A DNA stretch of 64,000 nt from an uncultured Ruminococcus sp. (GTDB lineage: Bacteria > Bacillota > Clostridia > Lachnospirales > Lachnospiraceae): contig UQKK01000002.1 of the NCBI GenBank assembly GCA_900541505.1, positions 1-64,000 of the forward strand, given 5' to 3'. The position numbers were made by a program, and so were the translations under genes. The notes under the pieces are model-generated. The model ran no database searches. It was not told the origin of the DNA and was given only the letters and a program-made list of their open reading frames with translations. Shown one piece after another: positions 1 through 8,794 of this stretch; within the stretch, counting starts at the first letter, position 1, and the number at the start of each line of letters is the position of its first letter.

Positions 1-48
1 CTGTTACCTCCACATTCTTTTTTATTTTGAATGTCCGCAAAATCCGTC

Positions 49-1446
49 CTACATCAGTCGGATACGCAGAATGTCTACAAACGGCGTCTCTGTATAGGCG
101 AATTTCACAACATATTCTTCTCCCTTCCATGCTCCGGTACAAGCCACGCGATGAAAAAAGATAACATTGTCACAGCTAAAGCCTTCCGGGTCATAGCCTG
201 TCTCATTTTCTTCCCATTCCAGGTATCCTATCTTTGCCCTCAATTTTCCTTTTGAAGTCTCTATCGTGATGACCGGTAGGCTGTCTTTTCTGAACTCTAA
301 TTCCAGACTTTGCACATCCATCCCATTTTCTGCCATAAGAAATTTTTGTCTCCATTCCTTTTCCTGTGACGGCGGATATTTTTCACCTGCTGCCACCGGC
401 AGTTTCAGATTTTCCAATGCTTCATAGAGAACCTCTTCCATATCGCAATGCATATGCGGCGCATCAACCGCAGGCAAAAGACAGTTCCAGATGGCTTCTA
501 ATATCTTCCCCGGTTCCTCACAGCCTGCTGCCACGGCAATCGTCATATCCTGCTTCGGCATGATGATACACAATTGTCCGAAAATACCGTCTCCACGGTA
601 GCTGCCTTCCGGCTTACAATGCCAGAACAAATATCCGTAGCCGCTCCGGTAATCTTCCGTGAATGTCCCGAATCCCTGTCTGTAACCCAATTCCTGATTT
701 CTGTCGTTATCGCGGTTGTCGATTTGAATACCGGATGCCTCTTTTACCCATTCCTCTGACAATATCTGCTTTTCCTTCCATTTGCCCATGTTCAGATACA
801 AAAGCGCCAGTTTTGTAACATCCTCCGCTGTGGCGTTAAATCCGTTGAATCCCGTGTTGAGTCCCTCCGGTGATTTTTCCCACCAGATATGTTCTGAAAA
901 TCCCAAAGGTTCAAACAGACGGTCTTTCAAATACTCAAATACCGTCTGCCCGGTCAGTTTCCAGATTACAGCGCTCAAAATATACGTAGAACTGCTGATA
1001 TACCGAAATGTCTCTCCCGGCTCATTGTCCACATAGGCGCTGAGCAGAGAATAGAGCCACGATTCCCCCTCATGAAAGATATTCCTCTCATCCTTTTGTC
1101 CCGTGCTCATTGTCAGGACATGCCGTATCTTCATCTTTTTCATATTCTCGCAGGGACATGACGGAAGGACATCCGCAAAAATATCAAGTACATAATCTTC
1201 CGTTGAAAGCAATCCTTCCTGCACAGCAAATCCAATCGCTGTCCCCACAAAACTTTTACTTACCGAATACAGAATGTGGTTCTCGTCCTTTCTGTACGGC
1301 GCCCACCATCCTTCCGCGATGACCTTGTTGTGTCTCGTAATCATCACAGAATGTACATTCATCCCTTCCAATGTTTTGTAAAGATTCAGAATCCCTTCGG
1401 GGTCCACCCCACATTCTGTTGCTTTCGCCCGCTCCAATAATTCCAC
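49..1446 (-). CDS. Serine hydrolase, class C beta-lactamase / penicillin-binding-like fold
   Basis: A 465-residue protein of the beta-lactamase-related serine hydrolase family (DD-peptidase, esterase or amidase fold). The nucleophile motif SVSK lies at residues 61-64. The second motif is YIS at 149-151, where many relatives have YxN. The glycine-rich motif near the active site, YRGDGIFGQ, is at about 283-291. The last 120 residues form an extra domain of unknown role. No signal peptide or membrane segment is seen, so it is probably cytoplasmic. It starts 3 bases after the stop of the propeller-like gene, so the two are probably translationally coupled. The substrate cannot be told from sequence. 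Confidence 0.85.
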   Translation of the reverse strand: MELLERAKATECGVDPEGILNLYKTLEGMNVHSVMITRHNKVIAEGWWAPYRKDENHILYSVSKSFVGTAIGFAVQEGLLSTEDYVLDIFADVLPSCPCENMKKMKIRHVLTMSTGQKDERNIFHEGESWLYSLLSAYVDNEPGETFRYISSSTYILSAVIWKLTGQTVFEYLKDRLFEPLGFSEHIWWEKSPEGLNTGFNGFNATAEDVTKLALLYLNMGKWKEKQILSEEWVKEASGIQIDNRDNDRNQELGYRQGFGTFTEDYRSGYGYLFWHCKPEGSYRGDGIFGQLCIIMPKQDMTIAVAAGCEEPGKILEAIWNCLLPAVDAPHMHCDMEEVLYEALENLKLPVAAGEKYPPSQEKEWRQKFLMAENGMDVQSLELEFRKDSLPVITIETSKGKLRAKIGYLEWEENETGYDPEGFSCDNVIFFHRVACTGAWKGEEYVVKFAYTETPFVDILRIRLM

Positions 1447-1449
1447 TTC

Positions 1450-2430
1450 TCACATACCTCCTGTTCTCATATACATGCAGCCATCCTCTCCTAAAGCAGC
1501 ATAAAGTCTCCTCCCATCTGACAACAACATGACCTCTGCTGACTGGGCTGCTAATCCTTTGATTTTTTCCTCCTTCCAATCTTTCTCCTGCACCAGTCTT
1601 ACAATACTGCCATCATAACACACTGACAGTACCTCAACATTTCCATTTTTATCCAGTGTCGTTTCCATATCTCTGCAGTTTTCTAACGACAGCTTTTCCC
1701 AATCACCCCACACACCTGCTTTTTCCTGTAAGCTTGTCCATACATCTCCTCCTGCAGTAATGACAAAAAGCCGTATCTTTCCATGTTTTTCCTGCACACT
1801 TTTTATCTTCTGCACACCCTTCTTTCTTAAAATGTTCCACTCTCCCCACATTCCATCCTCATGATGTCTTCTGGTCAAAACCAAGCCTTCTCTGTCACAG
1901 ATAAATATTTCCGGAAAGCCTTCCTCGTTATTTGCCACACATATTTCTTCCGCATGATATTCCCCCAATGTCTGCCATTGCGACCATTGTCCCTGAGGAT
2001 TTGTCCACAGATGCCAAGGGTTTCCGGAAAAGTCTGTCCCGAAGACTTCAATCGCGCCCGTACATCTCTCACACACAGTAAACGCACCGTTCGATATACT
2101 CGTTAAATCCTCCCATTCTATCGCCCCCATCCTATCCTGTTGTCTTATCCATCCGCCTAAACATTGCCCTTTTTCGCCCACAGTGAAGGCCGCTAACTTC
2201 CCATCCCGTCTATGGAGTGCCAGATGGACTCCTTTACTTTTGTCTGCCCTGACCCCATCCTTTTCCTCTATCCTCCAGATTTCCATCCTTCCTTCTCCTG
2301 CCTCACAAAGCCCAATAATATCCCCGGATTTATCACGTGCAAGGATTCTCAGCCTTCCTTCCATATCATGCGTCATCCCTATTTTTCCTACAGGTCTTAT
2401 ATCTGTTTTCTCCCAGCTGTCTCCCAACAT
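1450..2430 (-). CDS. Tryptophan-rich repeat protein, possible beta-propeller
   Basis: A 326-residue protein not assigned to a named family. It is built from repeated units of about 45-50 residues with a W-x-x-W core, for example WSQWQTLG, WGEWNILR and WGDWEKLS, alternating with short strands. This is the pattern of tectonin or PLL-type lectin propellers, which bind sugars or organise proteins. There is no signal peptide and no catalytic motif. It is encoded between an aldo/keto reductase and a serine hydrolase with gaps of 26 and 3 bases, so the three are probably one transcript. The propeller fold is inferred from repeat spacing only. Confidence 0.6.
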   Translation of the reverse strand: MLGDSWEKTDIRPVGKIGMTHDMEGRLRILARDKSGDIIGLCEAGEGRMEIWRIEEKDGVRADKSKGVHLALHRRDGKLAAFTVGEKGQCLGGWIRQQDRMGAIEWEDLTSISNGAFTVCERCTGAIEVFGTDFSGNPWHLWTNPQGQWSQWQTLGEYHAEEICVANNEEGFPEIFICDREGLVLTRRHHEDGMWGEWNILRKKGVQKIKSVQEKHGKIRLFVITAGGDVWTSLQEKAGVWGDWEKLSLENCRDMETTLDKNGNVEVLSVCYDGSIVRLVQEKDWKEEKIKGLAAQSAEVMLLSDGRRLYAALGEDGCMYMRTGGM

Positions 2431-2456
2431 TTTTCTTCTCCTCTCCTATACATTTT

Positions 2457-3407
2457 TTACCAAGCGTAAGCTTCCGGCGCCTGCCCACCCGGTCCCGGAA
2501 AGATTTCATCCAGCCTTTTGATGACATCATCCTCCAGATGGATTTCCAGAGCTCTTACTGTGTCATATAGCTGTGTCACATTTCTCGGTCCGATGATAGG
2601 TGCTGTTATGGCCGGATTACGTAAAAGCCATGCCAGAGATACGGTATCCTCTGCCTCACCTATTTCCATGCATAATTCCCGAAATTTCTTCAGCCGCTCT
2701 TCTTCCTGTGTATCTGCTGCCTGTCTGTTCTTCCCGTTGCGCGAGAGGATTCCGCCGTTTAGAGGACTCCATGCCACAATGCCCATGCCATGTCCTTTAA
2801 CACTCGGAATCACTTCCAGCTCCGGGAGACGGCACATGAGATTATATTTATGCTGTTCACATACAAGCCCAAACATATTGGCATGTTCTGCTTCTTTCTG
2901 AAAATCCGCGATATTCCATGCCGCAAAATTACTCGACCCCAAGTAATCAATGTCTCCTTTCTGTATCATGCTCTGGAACACCGGAAGTACCTCGCTCCAG
3001 CAAACTGTTCTGTCGATATGATGCATATAATAGATTTCTATGTGATCCGTCTGAAGCCGTCTCAAAGAATCTGCGAAATGCCGCCTTATCTTATAAGCAG
3101 AGAGCCCCGGTTTTTCATTTGGTCCACTTTTTTCCATGGGCTCATAAACCTTAGTGGACAAAATGACTTTCTCCCTTCTGCCGCCCCCTTTCATAAACCA
3201 TTTTCCAAGCATAGACTCTGATATCCCCTCGCGATTGATACGTTTCCCATAATTATTTGCCGTATCAAAATGATTAATTCCCAGTTCCAGAGCTGCGTCC
3301 ATGATGCGAAATGCTTCTTCCTCCTCCACAGTACTGCCAAAATTCATCGTGCCCAGTACCAGTCTGCTGACCCAAAGCCCGGAACGCCCCAGTTTTGTAT
3401 ATTCCAT
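2457..3407 (-). CDS. Aldo/keto reductase
   Basis: A 316-residue NAD(P)H-dependent oxidoreductase of the aldo/keto reductase TIM-barrel superfamily, subgroup resembling potassium-channel beta subunits and YajO-type enzymes. The N-terminus (LGRSGLWVSRLVLGTMNFG) is characteristic. The catalytic tetrad is visible as Asp in FDTANNYG, the Tyr of the same motif, Lys in STKVYEP and His in YYMHHID. The C-terminal cofactor-binding region includes APIIGPRN. It is the first gene of the unit that continues into the propeller-like and serine hydrolase genes, and is divergent from the AraC regulator, which may control it. The substrate is unknown. Confidence 0.88.
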   Translation of the reverse strand: MEYTKLGRSGLWVSRLVLGTMNFGSTVEEEEAFRIMDAALELGINHFDTANNYGKRINREGISESMLGKWFMKGGGRREKVILSTKVYEPMEKSGPNEKPGLSAYKIRRHFADSLRRLQTDHIEIYYMHHIDRTVCWSEVLPVFQSMIQKGDIDYLGSSNFAAWNIADFQKEAEHANMFGLVCEQHKYNLMCRLPELEVIPSVKGHGMGIVAWSPLNGGILSRNGKNRQAADTQEEERLKKFRELCMEIGEAEDTVSLAWLLRNPAITAPIIGPRNVTQLYDTVRALEIHLEDDVIKRLDEIFPGPGGQAPEAYAW

Positions 3408-3536
3408 ATCCGACCTAATTCCATCCTTTCTCTGTAATCAATCTATATAAATAATTATAGACTTACCGCTTGCGGAAGCCATTGCCATAAGGCTACCGTT
3501 TATGATGGAATGTCTCTATTTTCCATTTGCTTCGCC

Positions 3537-3565
3537 TTGCATTTCAAATTTTAATCAACTATAAT
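3537..3565 (+). promoter_or_regulatory. Sigma-A-type promoter of the araC-family gene
   Basis: A -35 box TTGCAT and a -10 box TATAAT are separated by 17 bases, 50 bases before the AraC-family start codon. The intergenic region to the divergent reductase (3408-3614) also holds a TATAAT-like box on the minus strand at 3464-3469 with no clear -35 box, which would fit an activator-dependent promoter. Confidence 0.65.
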
Positions 3566-3614
3566 CAGTGTATGTGTGGTGTATACTTATTGTTTTAAGT
3601 AAGGGAGAGGTTTT

Positions 3615-4466
3615 ATGGCTAAATATTCGATACTCAATGATGATGCAGATAATAAGAAAAACACAGATTTGGAGCTCTATTACTTTGGTACACAGCAATG
3701 CCGTCCCAATGAATCTTGGGGACCCGGAATTAAAAATCAATATAAACTTCATTATGTACACAGCGGAAAGGGGATTTTGCGCTCTAAAGAAAAAGAATAC
3801 GTCATAAAAGAAGGGCAGCTTTTTGCCTGCTACCCCAATGAGATTGTATATTATAAAGCCGACTCGCAAACTCCATGGAGGTATTCATGGGTCGCCTTTG
3901 ATGGACTAAACTCGGAACTTTATTTTGAACGTGCCGGATTTTCAAAGACAAATCTTGTCATTGACTGTCCGAACCGTTCCTTGATAGAAAATGCGTATGA
4001 GCAGATACTTTCCACTCAAAAGTCTGCTGAGAATAAGGATTTGAACTACATGGGATATCTTTATCTCATCCTTGCCTCAATCATTGATAAGCCTTCCAGG
4101 ACAGCCGATACCAGTAATTCCAAACAATATGTGAAAGAGGCTCTGAATTATATCAAGAAAAATTATTCCCAGCCTATCACCATTACCGATATCTCTTCCG
4201 CTCTGTCCCTTGACAGGAAATATTTTTCTAAGATTTTCAAGCAGCTGCTGCAGATGACGCCGAATGAATATCTGATTAATTACCGGCTTGCTCAAGCCTG
4301 TGAACTGATGGAGACTACAAGCCTAACAATTGCGGAGATAGCCGCTACTGTAGGTTATGACAACCAGTTTTCCTTTTCCAGGGTGTTCAAAAAATACAAA
4401 AACATCTCGCCCAGTGACTATAAAAAGCAGGTCCTTCAAAAAAAGACCTGCTCTCCTGATACATAA
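3615..4466 (+). CDS. AraC-family transcriptional regulator with N-terminal cupin domain
   Basis: A 283-residue regulator. Residues about 10-150 form a cupin-like sensing domain (arm motif YVHSGKGILR). Residues about 180-278 carry two helix-turn-helix motifs of the AraC/XylS type, including ITDISSALSLDRKYFSKIFK and the conserved IAEIAATVGYDNQFSFSRVF signature. The start follows a good ribosome site (GGGAGAGG). It is divergent from the aldo/keto reductase operon and may regulate it. Such domain architecture is common in regulators responding to sugars or related small molecules; the ligand is not predictable here. Confidence 0.9.
   Translation: MAKYSILNDDADNKKNTDLELYYFGTQQCRPNESWGPGIKNQYKLHYVHSGKGILRSKEKEYVIKEGQLFACYPNEIVYYKADSQTPWRYSWVAFDGLNSELYFERAGFSKTNLVIDCPNRSLIENAYEQILSTQKSAENKDLNYMGYLYLILASIIDKPSRTADTSNSKQYVKEALNYIKKNYSQPITITDISSALSLDRKYFSKIFKQLLQMTPNEYLINYRLAQACELMETTSLTIAEIAATVGYDNQFSFSRVFKKYKNISPSDYKKQVLQKKTCSPDT
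4426..4452 (-). terminator. Probable terminator for the lipoprotein/DUF815 transcript
   Basis: On the minus strand an 8-bp stem (AGCAGGTC / GACCTGCT) with an 11-base loop is followed by TTTTATAG. It overlaps the last codons of the convergent AraC-family gene. The rest of the gap (4467-4647) holds two short palindromes, at 4494-4507 and 4521-4536, and no gene. Confidence 0.45.
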
Positions 4467-4647
4467 AATCTAACGCAATACATACCGAACAAAGTGGGCA
4501 AGCCCACTTCAACTCCCTGTCCCTCAATCTTGAGGGGCTTGAGCACTTTGTGCGCCGAGCGCAGTCGCTTTAGCGGCATATTCCCACATGCGCTCGTGCG
4601 CCTCTCACCCGGGGGCAATAAATATTCAATCTCTTTTTATCGCTTTT

Positions 4648-5457
4648 CTACTCCACTGCCTCTTTTACTTCCTCCGGCACCGCAATCGTCTCCACTTCTC
4701 CGTAATCTCTAAAGGAGAGCTCAATGGTGAAATCAGTGACGTTTTCTGCCTCGCCGTAAGATTCGTAAAGGTTCTCCACCGCCTCTTTCATATCCACGAT
4801 AATCCGCGCGGGTAATTGTTCTTCTTTATAGACATCAAAGATAACCGGGATTTCCATATCCTGCACAATCTCCATATCCGGCATATCCAGAAGCCCAAAC
4901 GCATAAATCATGTCTTCTCCCAAAAATTCCGTCAATTCCCTGCAGGGCACATCCCCGTACATCTGGTAGCACTCTTTTCCCTCTATTTCCACGGTCTCCT
5001 TCGCCAGATGGAATTTTTCCATGGAGTCTTTTGCGGACTGGAAAAAATTTTCATCCACTCCAACGTGGGAGGTGCCTTCTGAGACTTCCCTCGTCCACTG
5101 GTCGTAGATGCTGCTGTAAGTCACATGCTCTTTTCCCTCTGTGACCTGATAGATTTCCAGGCTGCTCGCAACTTCCGCCCCATTCATATTCACTTTTGCC
5201 GTGCCTTTCGCGTGACCTGCGCGGGGATTCGCGGTGGACGCCATATCCATCTCCATGGATACGCCCATCGTGTTGACCACGCCTTCCACCTGGATGTCCA
5301 GCCTCACCGTATTTGCAAAGGATTCTTCCTTTTCCATGTTCTTTGCCGCGGCATCCACCAGTTTTTTCGCAGTCACATCTGCACATCCGGCAAGTCCTAA
5401 GACACACGCACAGACCAGCAGAAGGACTGTGCCTCTTTTTTTCATTTTTTGTCTCAT
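4648..5457 (-). CDS. Secreted lipoprotein, DUF6612-like
   Basis: A 269-residue predicted lipoprotein. A basic N-terminus and hydrophobic stretch end in the lipobox LAGC, which puts the lipidated cysteine at residue 25. The mature part is acidic and resembles outer-leaflet lipoproteins with an LppX/LolA-like half-barrel found in many Clostridia (DUF6612-type), with the conserved closing strand LSFRDYGEVETI. The start has a strong ribosome site (AAGGAG). It lies downstream of the DUF815 ATPase with a 94-base gap that holds a large inverted repeat. The function is unknown; lipid or peptide handling at the membrane is a guess. Confidence 0.75.
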   Translation of the reverse strand: MRQKMKKRGTVLLLVCACVLGLAGCADVTAKKLVDAAAKNMEKEESFANTVRLDIQVEGVVNTMGVSMEMDMASTANPRAGHAKGTAKVNMNGAEVASSLEIYQVTEGKEHVTYSSIYDQWTREVSEGTSHVGVDENFFQSAKDSMEKFHLAKETVEIEGKECYQMYGDVPCRELTEFLGEDMIYAFGLLDMPDMEIVQDMEIPVIFDVYKEEQLPARIIVDMKEAVENLYESYGEAENVTDFTIELSFRDYGEVETIAVPEEVKEAVE

Positions 5458-5475
5458 ACTTCTCCTTTTTCTTTA

Positions 5476-5541
5476 GCGTCGGTGTACGTGAAACAGCACG
5501 CCTTGCATTATCCTCAATCGGCACGCCTTGTACACCGGCGC
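5476..5541. repeat. Inverted repeat between the DUF815 and lipoprotein genes
   Basis: Arms of 12 bases at 5476-5487 (GCGTCGGTGTAC) and 5530-5541 (GTACACCGGCGC) pair with one wobble. The 42-base loop holds part of a direct repeat: GCACGCCTTG occurs twice, at about 5496 and 5521. No U-run follows on the minus strand, so it is more likely an RNA stability or regulatory element than a terminator. Confidence 0.5.
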
Positions 5542-5551
5542 TGTTTATTTC

Positions 5552-6865
5552 CTACAAAGAAGCGGGCTTTTGCCCCAACAGATAATCGATGAACTGCTGC
5601 GCCGTCCTGCCGGTCATACCGCCGTGGGACAGTTCCCATTTATTTGCCTCAAGGAGCAGTTCTTCCTCCGGCATATCCACCTTGTTCACTCTGGCGAGCT
5701 CTCTTACGATATTCTGGAACTCTTTCTTGTCCGGGGAACCGAAATAGATGGTCACGCCGAATCTCGCCACCAGGGAAAGTTTTTCCTGTACCGTATCGTT
5801 GGTGTGCAGTTCCTCATCCCGGTCCGCCTTGTCCTTAAATGTCTCACGCACCAGGTGTCTGCGGTTGGAGGTCGCGTAGATGAGCACGTTTTCCGGTTTT
5901 CTCTCCAGCCCGCCCTCGATGACCGCTTTCAGATACTTATATTCAATCTCAAATTCCTCAAAGGAGAGGTCATCCATATAGATGATGAACTTATAATTTC
6001 TGTTTTTAATCTGGGCGATGACGTCATTCAAATCCTTGAACTGATGTTTATACACCTCAATCATGCGAAGCCCCTGGTCGTAGTACTGGTTCAAAATCGC
6101 CTTGATGGACGAAGATTTTCCTGTACCCGCATCTCCGTAGAGCAGACAGTTGTTGGCGCGGCGTCCCTCCACAAAAGCTTCTGTATTGTCTGTCAGCTTT
6201 TTCTTGGCAATCTCATATCCCACCAAATCATCCAGATGGACATGGGCGATGTTGGTGATGGGCACAATCTGCACATCCTCCCCCTCTAAGTGTTCCACAC
6301 GAAACGCCTTGTGAAGCCCCAGTTTGCCGACACCGAATTCTTTGTAAAACTGGGTCAGCTTCTCCTTGAACTCCTGAATGGTCTCCGTCTCTCCCAGCGC
6401 TTTGCTCAACCCGCAGATTCTGTCGCGGATGCGCTTGTTGAAGACCTTACCGGCTTCATTGACGTTCTGATAGGCAAAAAGAATCTGAAGGCAGCCCGCC
6501 CCCAGCGTCTTTTCCAGACTGGAAAAATCATAGTCAAAGAGCTCTTTGAAAATGGCAAAATCATGCTCCGCAATCTGATTGATGCTCCCTTCCACTGCCC
6601 CCACAATCTCGCAGGAGGTGCTGTAGGCATTCTCGTCATTTGCCAGCAGAAAGGTAAGATAGGCATGCCACAGATTTCCCTCAAAGCCATGGCTTGTGGA
6701 GAGCTCCAACATCTCATTGACACACTCGTATAAGAGTCCTTTTAAGTCTTCGGCATTGTAATACTCGTTGTCATAATTCTCCATCAGGAAGGTCATATCA
6801 TCCAGTATTTTGCCGTACTCCATATTTTTATACAACATCAGTTCATTTGTTCTCATTTTTCTCAC
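5552..6865 (-). CDS. DUF815-family AAA+ ATPase
   Basis: A 437-residue protein of the DUF815 ATP-binding family. The N-terminal 200 residues are helical and family-specific. The ATPase domain follows, with Walker A GDAGTGKSS at 244-252, Walker B IIYMDDL with tandem Asp at 298-299, and a sensor region LIYATSNRRHLV near 327. A C-terminal helical lid (HGGMTGRTAQQFIDYL) follows. Family members are widespread in Firmicutes and Proteobacteria without a firmly known role. The gene stands alone upstream of a lipoprotein gene. Confidence 0.88.
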   Translation of the reverse strand: MRKMRTNELMLYKNMEYGKILDDMTFLMENYDNEYYNAEDLKGLLYECVNEMLELSTSHGFEGNLWHAYLTFLLANDENAYSTSCEIVGAVEGSINQIAEHDFAIFKELFDYDFSSLEKTLGAGCLQILFAYQNVNEAGKVFNKRIRDRICGLSKALGETETIQEFKEKLTQFYKEFGVGKLGLHKAFRVEHLEGEDVQIVPITNIAHVHLDDLVGYEIAKKKLTDNTEAFVEGRRANNCLLYGDAGTGKSSSIKAILNQYYDQGLRMIEVYKHQFKDLNDVIAQIKNRNYKFIIYMDDLSFEEFEIEYKYLKAVIEGGLERKPENVLIYATSNRRHLVRETFKDKADRDEELHTNDTVQEKLSLVARFGVTIYFGSPDKKEFQNIVRELARVNKVDMPEEELLLEANKWELSHGGMTGRTAQQFIDYLLGQKPASL

Positions 6866-6888
6866 CCTTCTTTTCTTACTTTCACGCG

Positions 6889-6952
6889 CCGTGCGCCGGC
6901 TTGATACAGAAGCTCACATTTTCACAGACCGCGCGCCTGCCTGATACAGGAG
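6889..6952. repeat. Imperfect direct repeat, 40-base period
   Basis: Two 24-base copies at 6889-6912 and 6929-6952 match at 20 positions (core TGATACAG). They lie in the 136-base gap between the pheA and DUF815 genes. No promoter is obvious there. Confidence 0.5.
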
Positions 6953-7001
6953 TTTCTCTTTGCGCGCAATGTCCGGCGACTCACAAAATCTGCTCTGTAT
7001 T

Positions 7002-8132
7002 TTAATAATTCCCCAGAATCTTTAAATTTCTCGTCTCTTCTCTCAAGCCCCGGATAGCGTTTTTCACCTCCGGCTGCTCCATATTTCCCTCAAAATCTAC
7101 GAAGAAGCGGTACTCCCAGTTGCGCCCCTCCATGGGTCTGGACTCAATCTTGGTCATACTCAAATCATTGTAGATAAAATGCGAGAGAATCCGGTACAGA
7201 GAACCGCTCTCATGGGGCAGCTCAAAGCAGATACTGATTTTCTGCGCATCTTTTAAAAAGATTTTCTGATTTGTCACCACGATAAAACGGGTGGAGTTGT
7301 TGGGCTCATTGTTGATGTTGTCCACCAGCACGGAAAGTCCGTTCAATTTCGCTGCATAGGCGCTGCAGACTGCTGCCTGTGCCTTATCCTGGTCCTTCAC
7401 AATTTTTTCCGCCGCAATCGCCGTGTTCACCACACTTATCTGCTGCCAGGCGGGATGTTCATCTAAGAAACGGGTGGTCTGCATGAGCGCCTCCGCCTTG
7501 GAGTATACTCTCTGAATATCAGAAAGCTCTGCCCCCGGAAGCCCGCTCAATGTATGAGTGATGGGGATAATGACTTCCGCCACAATATAGTTTTCAAATT
7601 CATCGAGAAGGTCATACATCTCATTGACCGCTCCCGCCGAAGAGTTTTCTATAGGGAGCACCGCGTAATCCGCAGCCCCCTCCTCGATAGACTCCATGGC
7701 ATCCCGGAAGGTGCGCACATGGAAACTGTTCACATGCTCGCCGAAATATTCCTGCATCGCCGCCTGGGAGTAAGCACCCTCCACTCCCTGGAATACCACT
7801 CTGGCGGACTCTTTTTCCAGGGAATCCACCCGGATAAAGGGCAGTTTCCCAAGAGCGCCCGCTTCCACCAGTTTTTTATACTGCAGCTTGCGGCTCATGG
7901 ACATGAGCTGCTCATACAGCTCCTGAATCCCCTTTTTGTTAAACGCTCCATTTACCTTTGCCGCCACATCCTGAAGCTTGTCCTTCTCCCTTGCGCGGTC
8001 CACCACCTTGCGCCCTGCCTGAATCTTATAATCTCCTACTTCCCCGCAGACTTCCATCCGCTTTTCATATAATCTTACAATCTCGTTGTCAATCTCATCG
8101 AGCTGCTGTCTCAATTCTTCCAGTGTAGCCAT
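7002..8132 (-). CDS. pheA: Bifunctional chorismate mutase / prephenate dehydratase
   Basis: A P-protein of 376 residues that converts chorismate to prephenate and then to phenylpyruvate for phenylalanine synthesis. Residues 1-90 are an AroQ-type chorismate mutase (LEELRQQLDEIDNEIVRLY). Residues about 105-285 are the dehydratase domain, with the catalytic Thr-Arg-Phe motif in NNSTRFIVV. The C-terminus is an ACT domain with the phenylalanine-sensing ESRP motif, so end-product inhibition is expected. The start at 8132 is preferred over one 7 codons earlier because AAAGGAG lies directly before it. Confidence 0.95.
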   Translation of the reverse strand: MATLEELRQQLDEIDNEIVRLYEKRMEVCGEVGDYKIQAGRKVVDRAREKDKLQDVAAKVNGAFNKKGIQELYEQLMSMSRKLQYKKLVEAGALGKLPFIRVDSLEKESARVVFQGVEGAYSQAAMQEYFGEHVNSFHVRTFRDAMESIEEGAADYAVLPIENSSAGAVNEMYDLLDEFENYIVAEVIIPITHTLSGLPGAELSDIQRVYSKAEALMQTTRFLDEHPAWQQISVVNTAIAAEKIVKDQDKAQAAVCSAYAAKLNGLSVLVDNINNEPNNSTRFIVVTNQKIFLKDAQKISICFELPHESGSLYRILSHFIYNDLSMTKIESRPMEGRNWEYRFFVDFEGNMEQPEVKNAIRGLREETRNLKILGNY

Positions 8133-8163
8133 CTTGATTTCTCCTTTGCACAAACTAAATCAC

Positions 8164-8192
8164 ATTATAATACATTTCACGTATAAAATCTA
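8164..8192 (-). promoter_or_regulatory. Possible pheA promoter
   Basis: A TATAAT box on the minus strand lies about 30 bases before the pheA start. The box 17 bases upstream (TAGATT) is a poor -35 match. No leader peptide or attenuator is seen. Confidence 0.4.
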
Positions 8193-8216
8193 CGTCTCCC
8201 ACCCATACTTTTTCTT

Positions 8217-8600
8217 ATGAAGAACAAATTTATCTTATGCGGCACCCTGGGTTGGTGCATGGAAATCCTCTACACAGGGCTTCGTTCCCTGAAACATCAT
8301 GAACATACGCTCACCGCCCACACCTCCATCTGGATGTTCCCCATTTACGGGATGGCAAGCCTGTTAAGCCCCGCCTGCCGCCTGCTCAAAGGGAAGAGCC
8401 CTCTCCTGCGCGGCAGTGTGTACACCTGCTGTATTTTCGCCGGGGAATATATAAGCGGCACCTTTCTAAAAAAGCACCACGCCTGCCCCTGGGATTACAG
8501 CAAGGCGCGGTACAATGTAAACGGCGTCATCCGCTTCGACTATGCGCCGCTGTGGTTCACTGCCGGGCTGATTTTTGAAAAATTTCTCTCCCGCCCGTAG
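8217..8600 (+). CDS. Small membrane protein, putative ABC-transporter permease family (PF06541-like)
   Basis: A 127-residue hydrophobic protein with about three to four membrane segments. The pattern GW-x-x-E in the first segment, the central WDYS and NVNG-I motifs, and the FEKF end match the DUF1113/CmpB-like type IV ABC-transporter family. The biochemical role of this family is unproven, and no ATPase gene is adjacent. No Shine-Dalgarno sequence precedes the ATG, so expression or the exact start is uncertain. It is divergent from pheA. Confidence 0.65.
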   Translation: MKNKFILCGTLGWCMEILYTGLRSLKHHEHTLTAHTSIWMFPIYGMASLLSPACRLLKGKSPLLRGSVYTCCIFAGEYISGTFLKKHHACPWDYSKARYNVNGVIRFDYAPLWFTAGLIFEKFLSRP

Positions 8601-8700
8601 GGCAAAACCCTGCCTGCAGAAATTTTACAACAGCTTTTCTGTACAGATTCTGCCTTTTATTTTCCGTGAAAATTTTTTCATTCCCCGCAAAAATTTTTTG

Positions 8701-8729
8701 TTGAAAATCTTCCGCCGATAGTATATGAT
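8701..8729 (+). promoter_or_regulatory. Sigma-A-type promoter of the nitroreductase gene
   Basis: TTGAAA and TATGAT are separated by exactly 17 bases, 66 bases before the start codon. The transcript would begin near 8736 and include the inverted repeat at 8746-8771. Confidence 0.7.
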
Positions 8730-8745
8730 TAGAGGAAAGAATTTT

Positions 8746-8771
8746 TTAGGGCTGTTCTTTTTTTGCCCTAA
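8746..8771 (+). repeat. Inverted repeat in the nitroreductase leader
   Basis: Seven-base arms TTAGGGC and GCCCTAA enclose a 12-base loop (pyrimidine-rich). It lies between the promoter and the ribosome site AGGAGG. It could be a repressor operator or an RNA hairpin. Confidence 0.5.
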
Positions 8772-8794
8772 TCGGTAAGACAGGAGGTTTTTGT

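Noticed and set aside
4494..4536. Two small palindromes (GTGGGC/GCCCAC and CCCTCAA/TTGAGGG) as terminators of the AraC gene
   Set aside because: Both have two-base loops and no T-run, so they are unlikely to form good RNA terminators.
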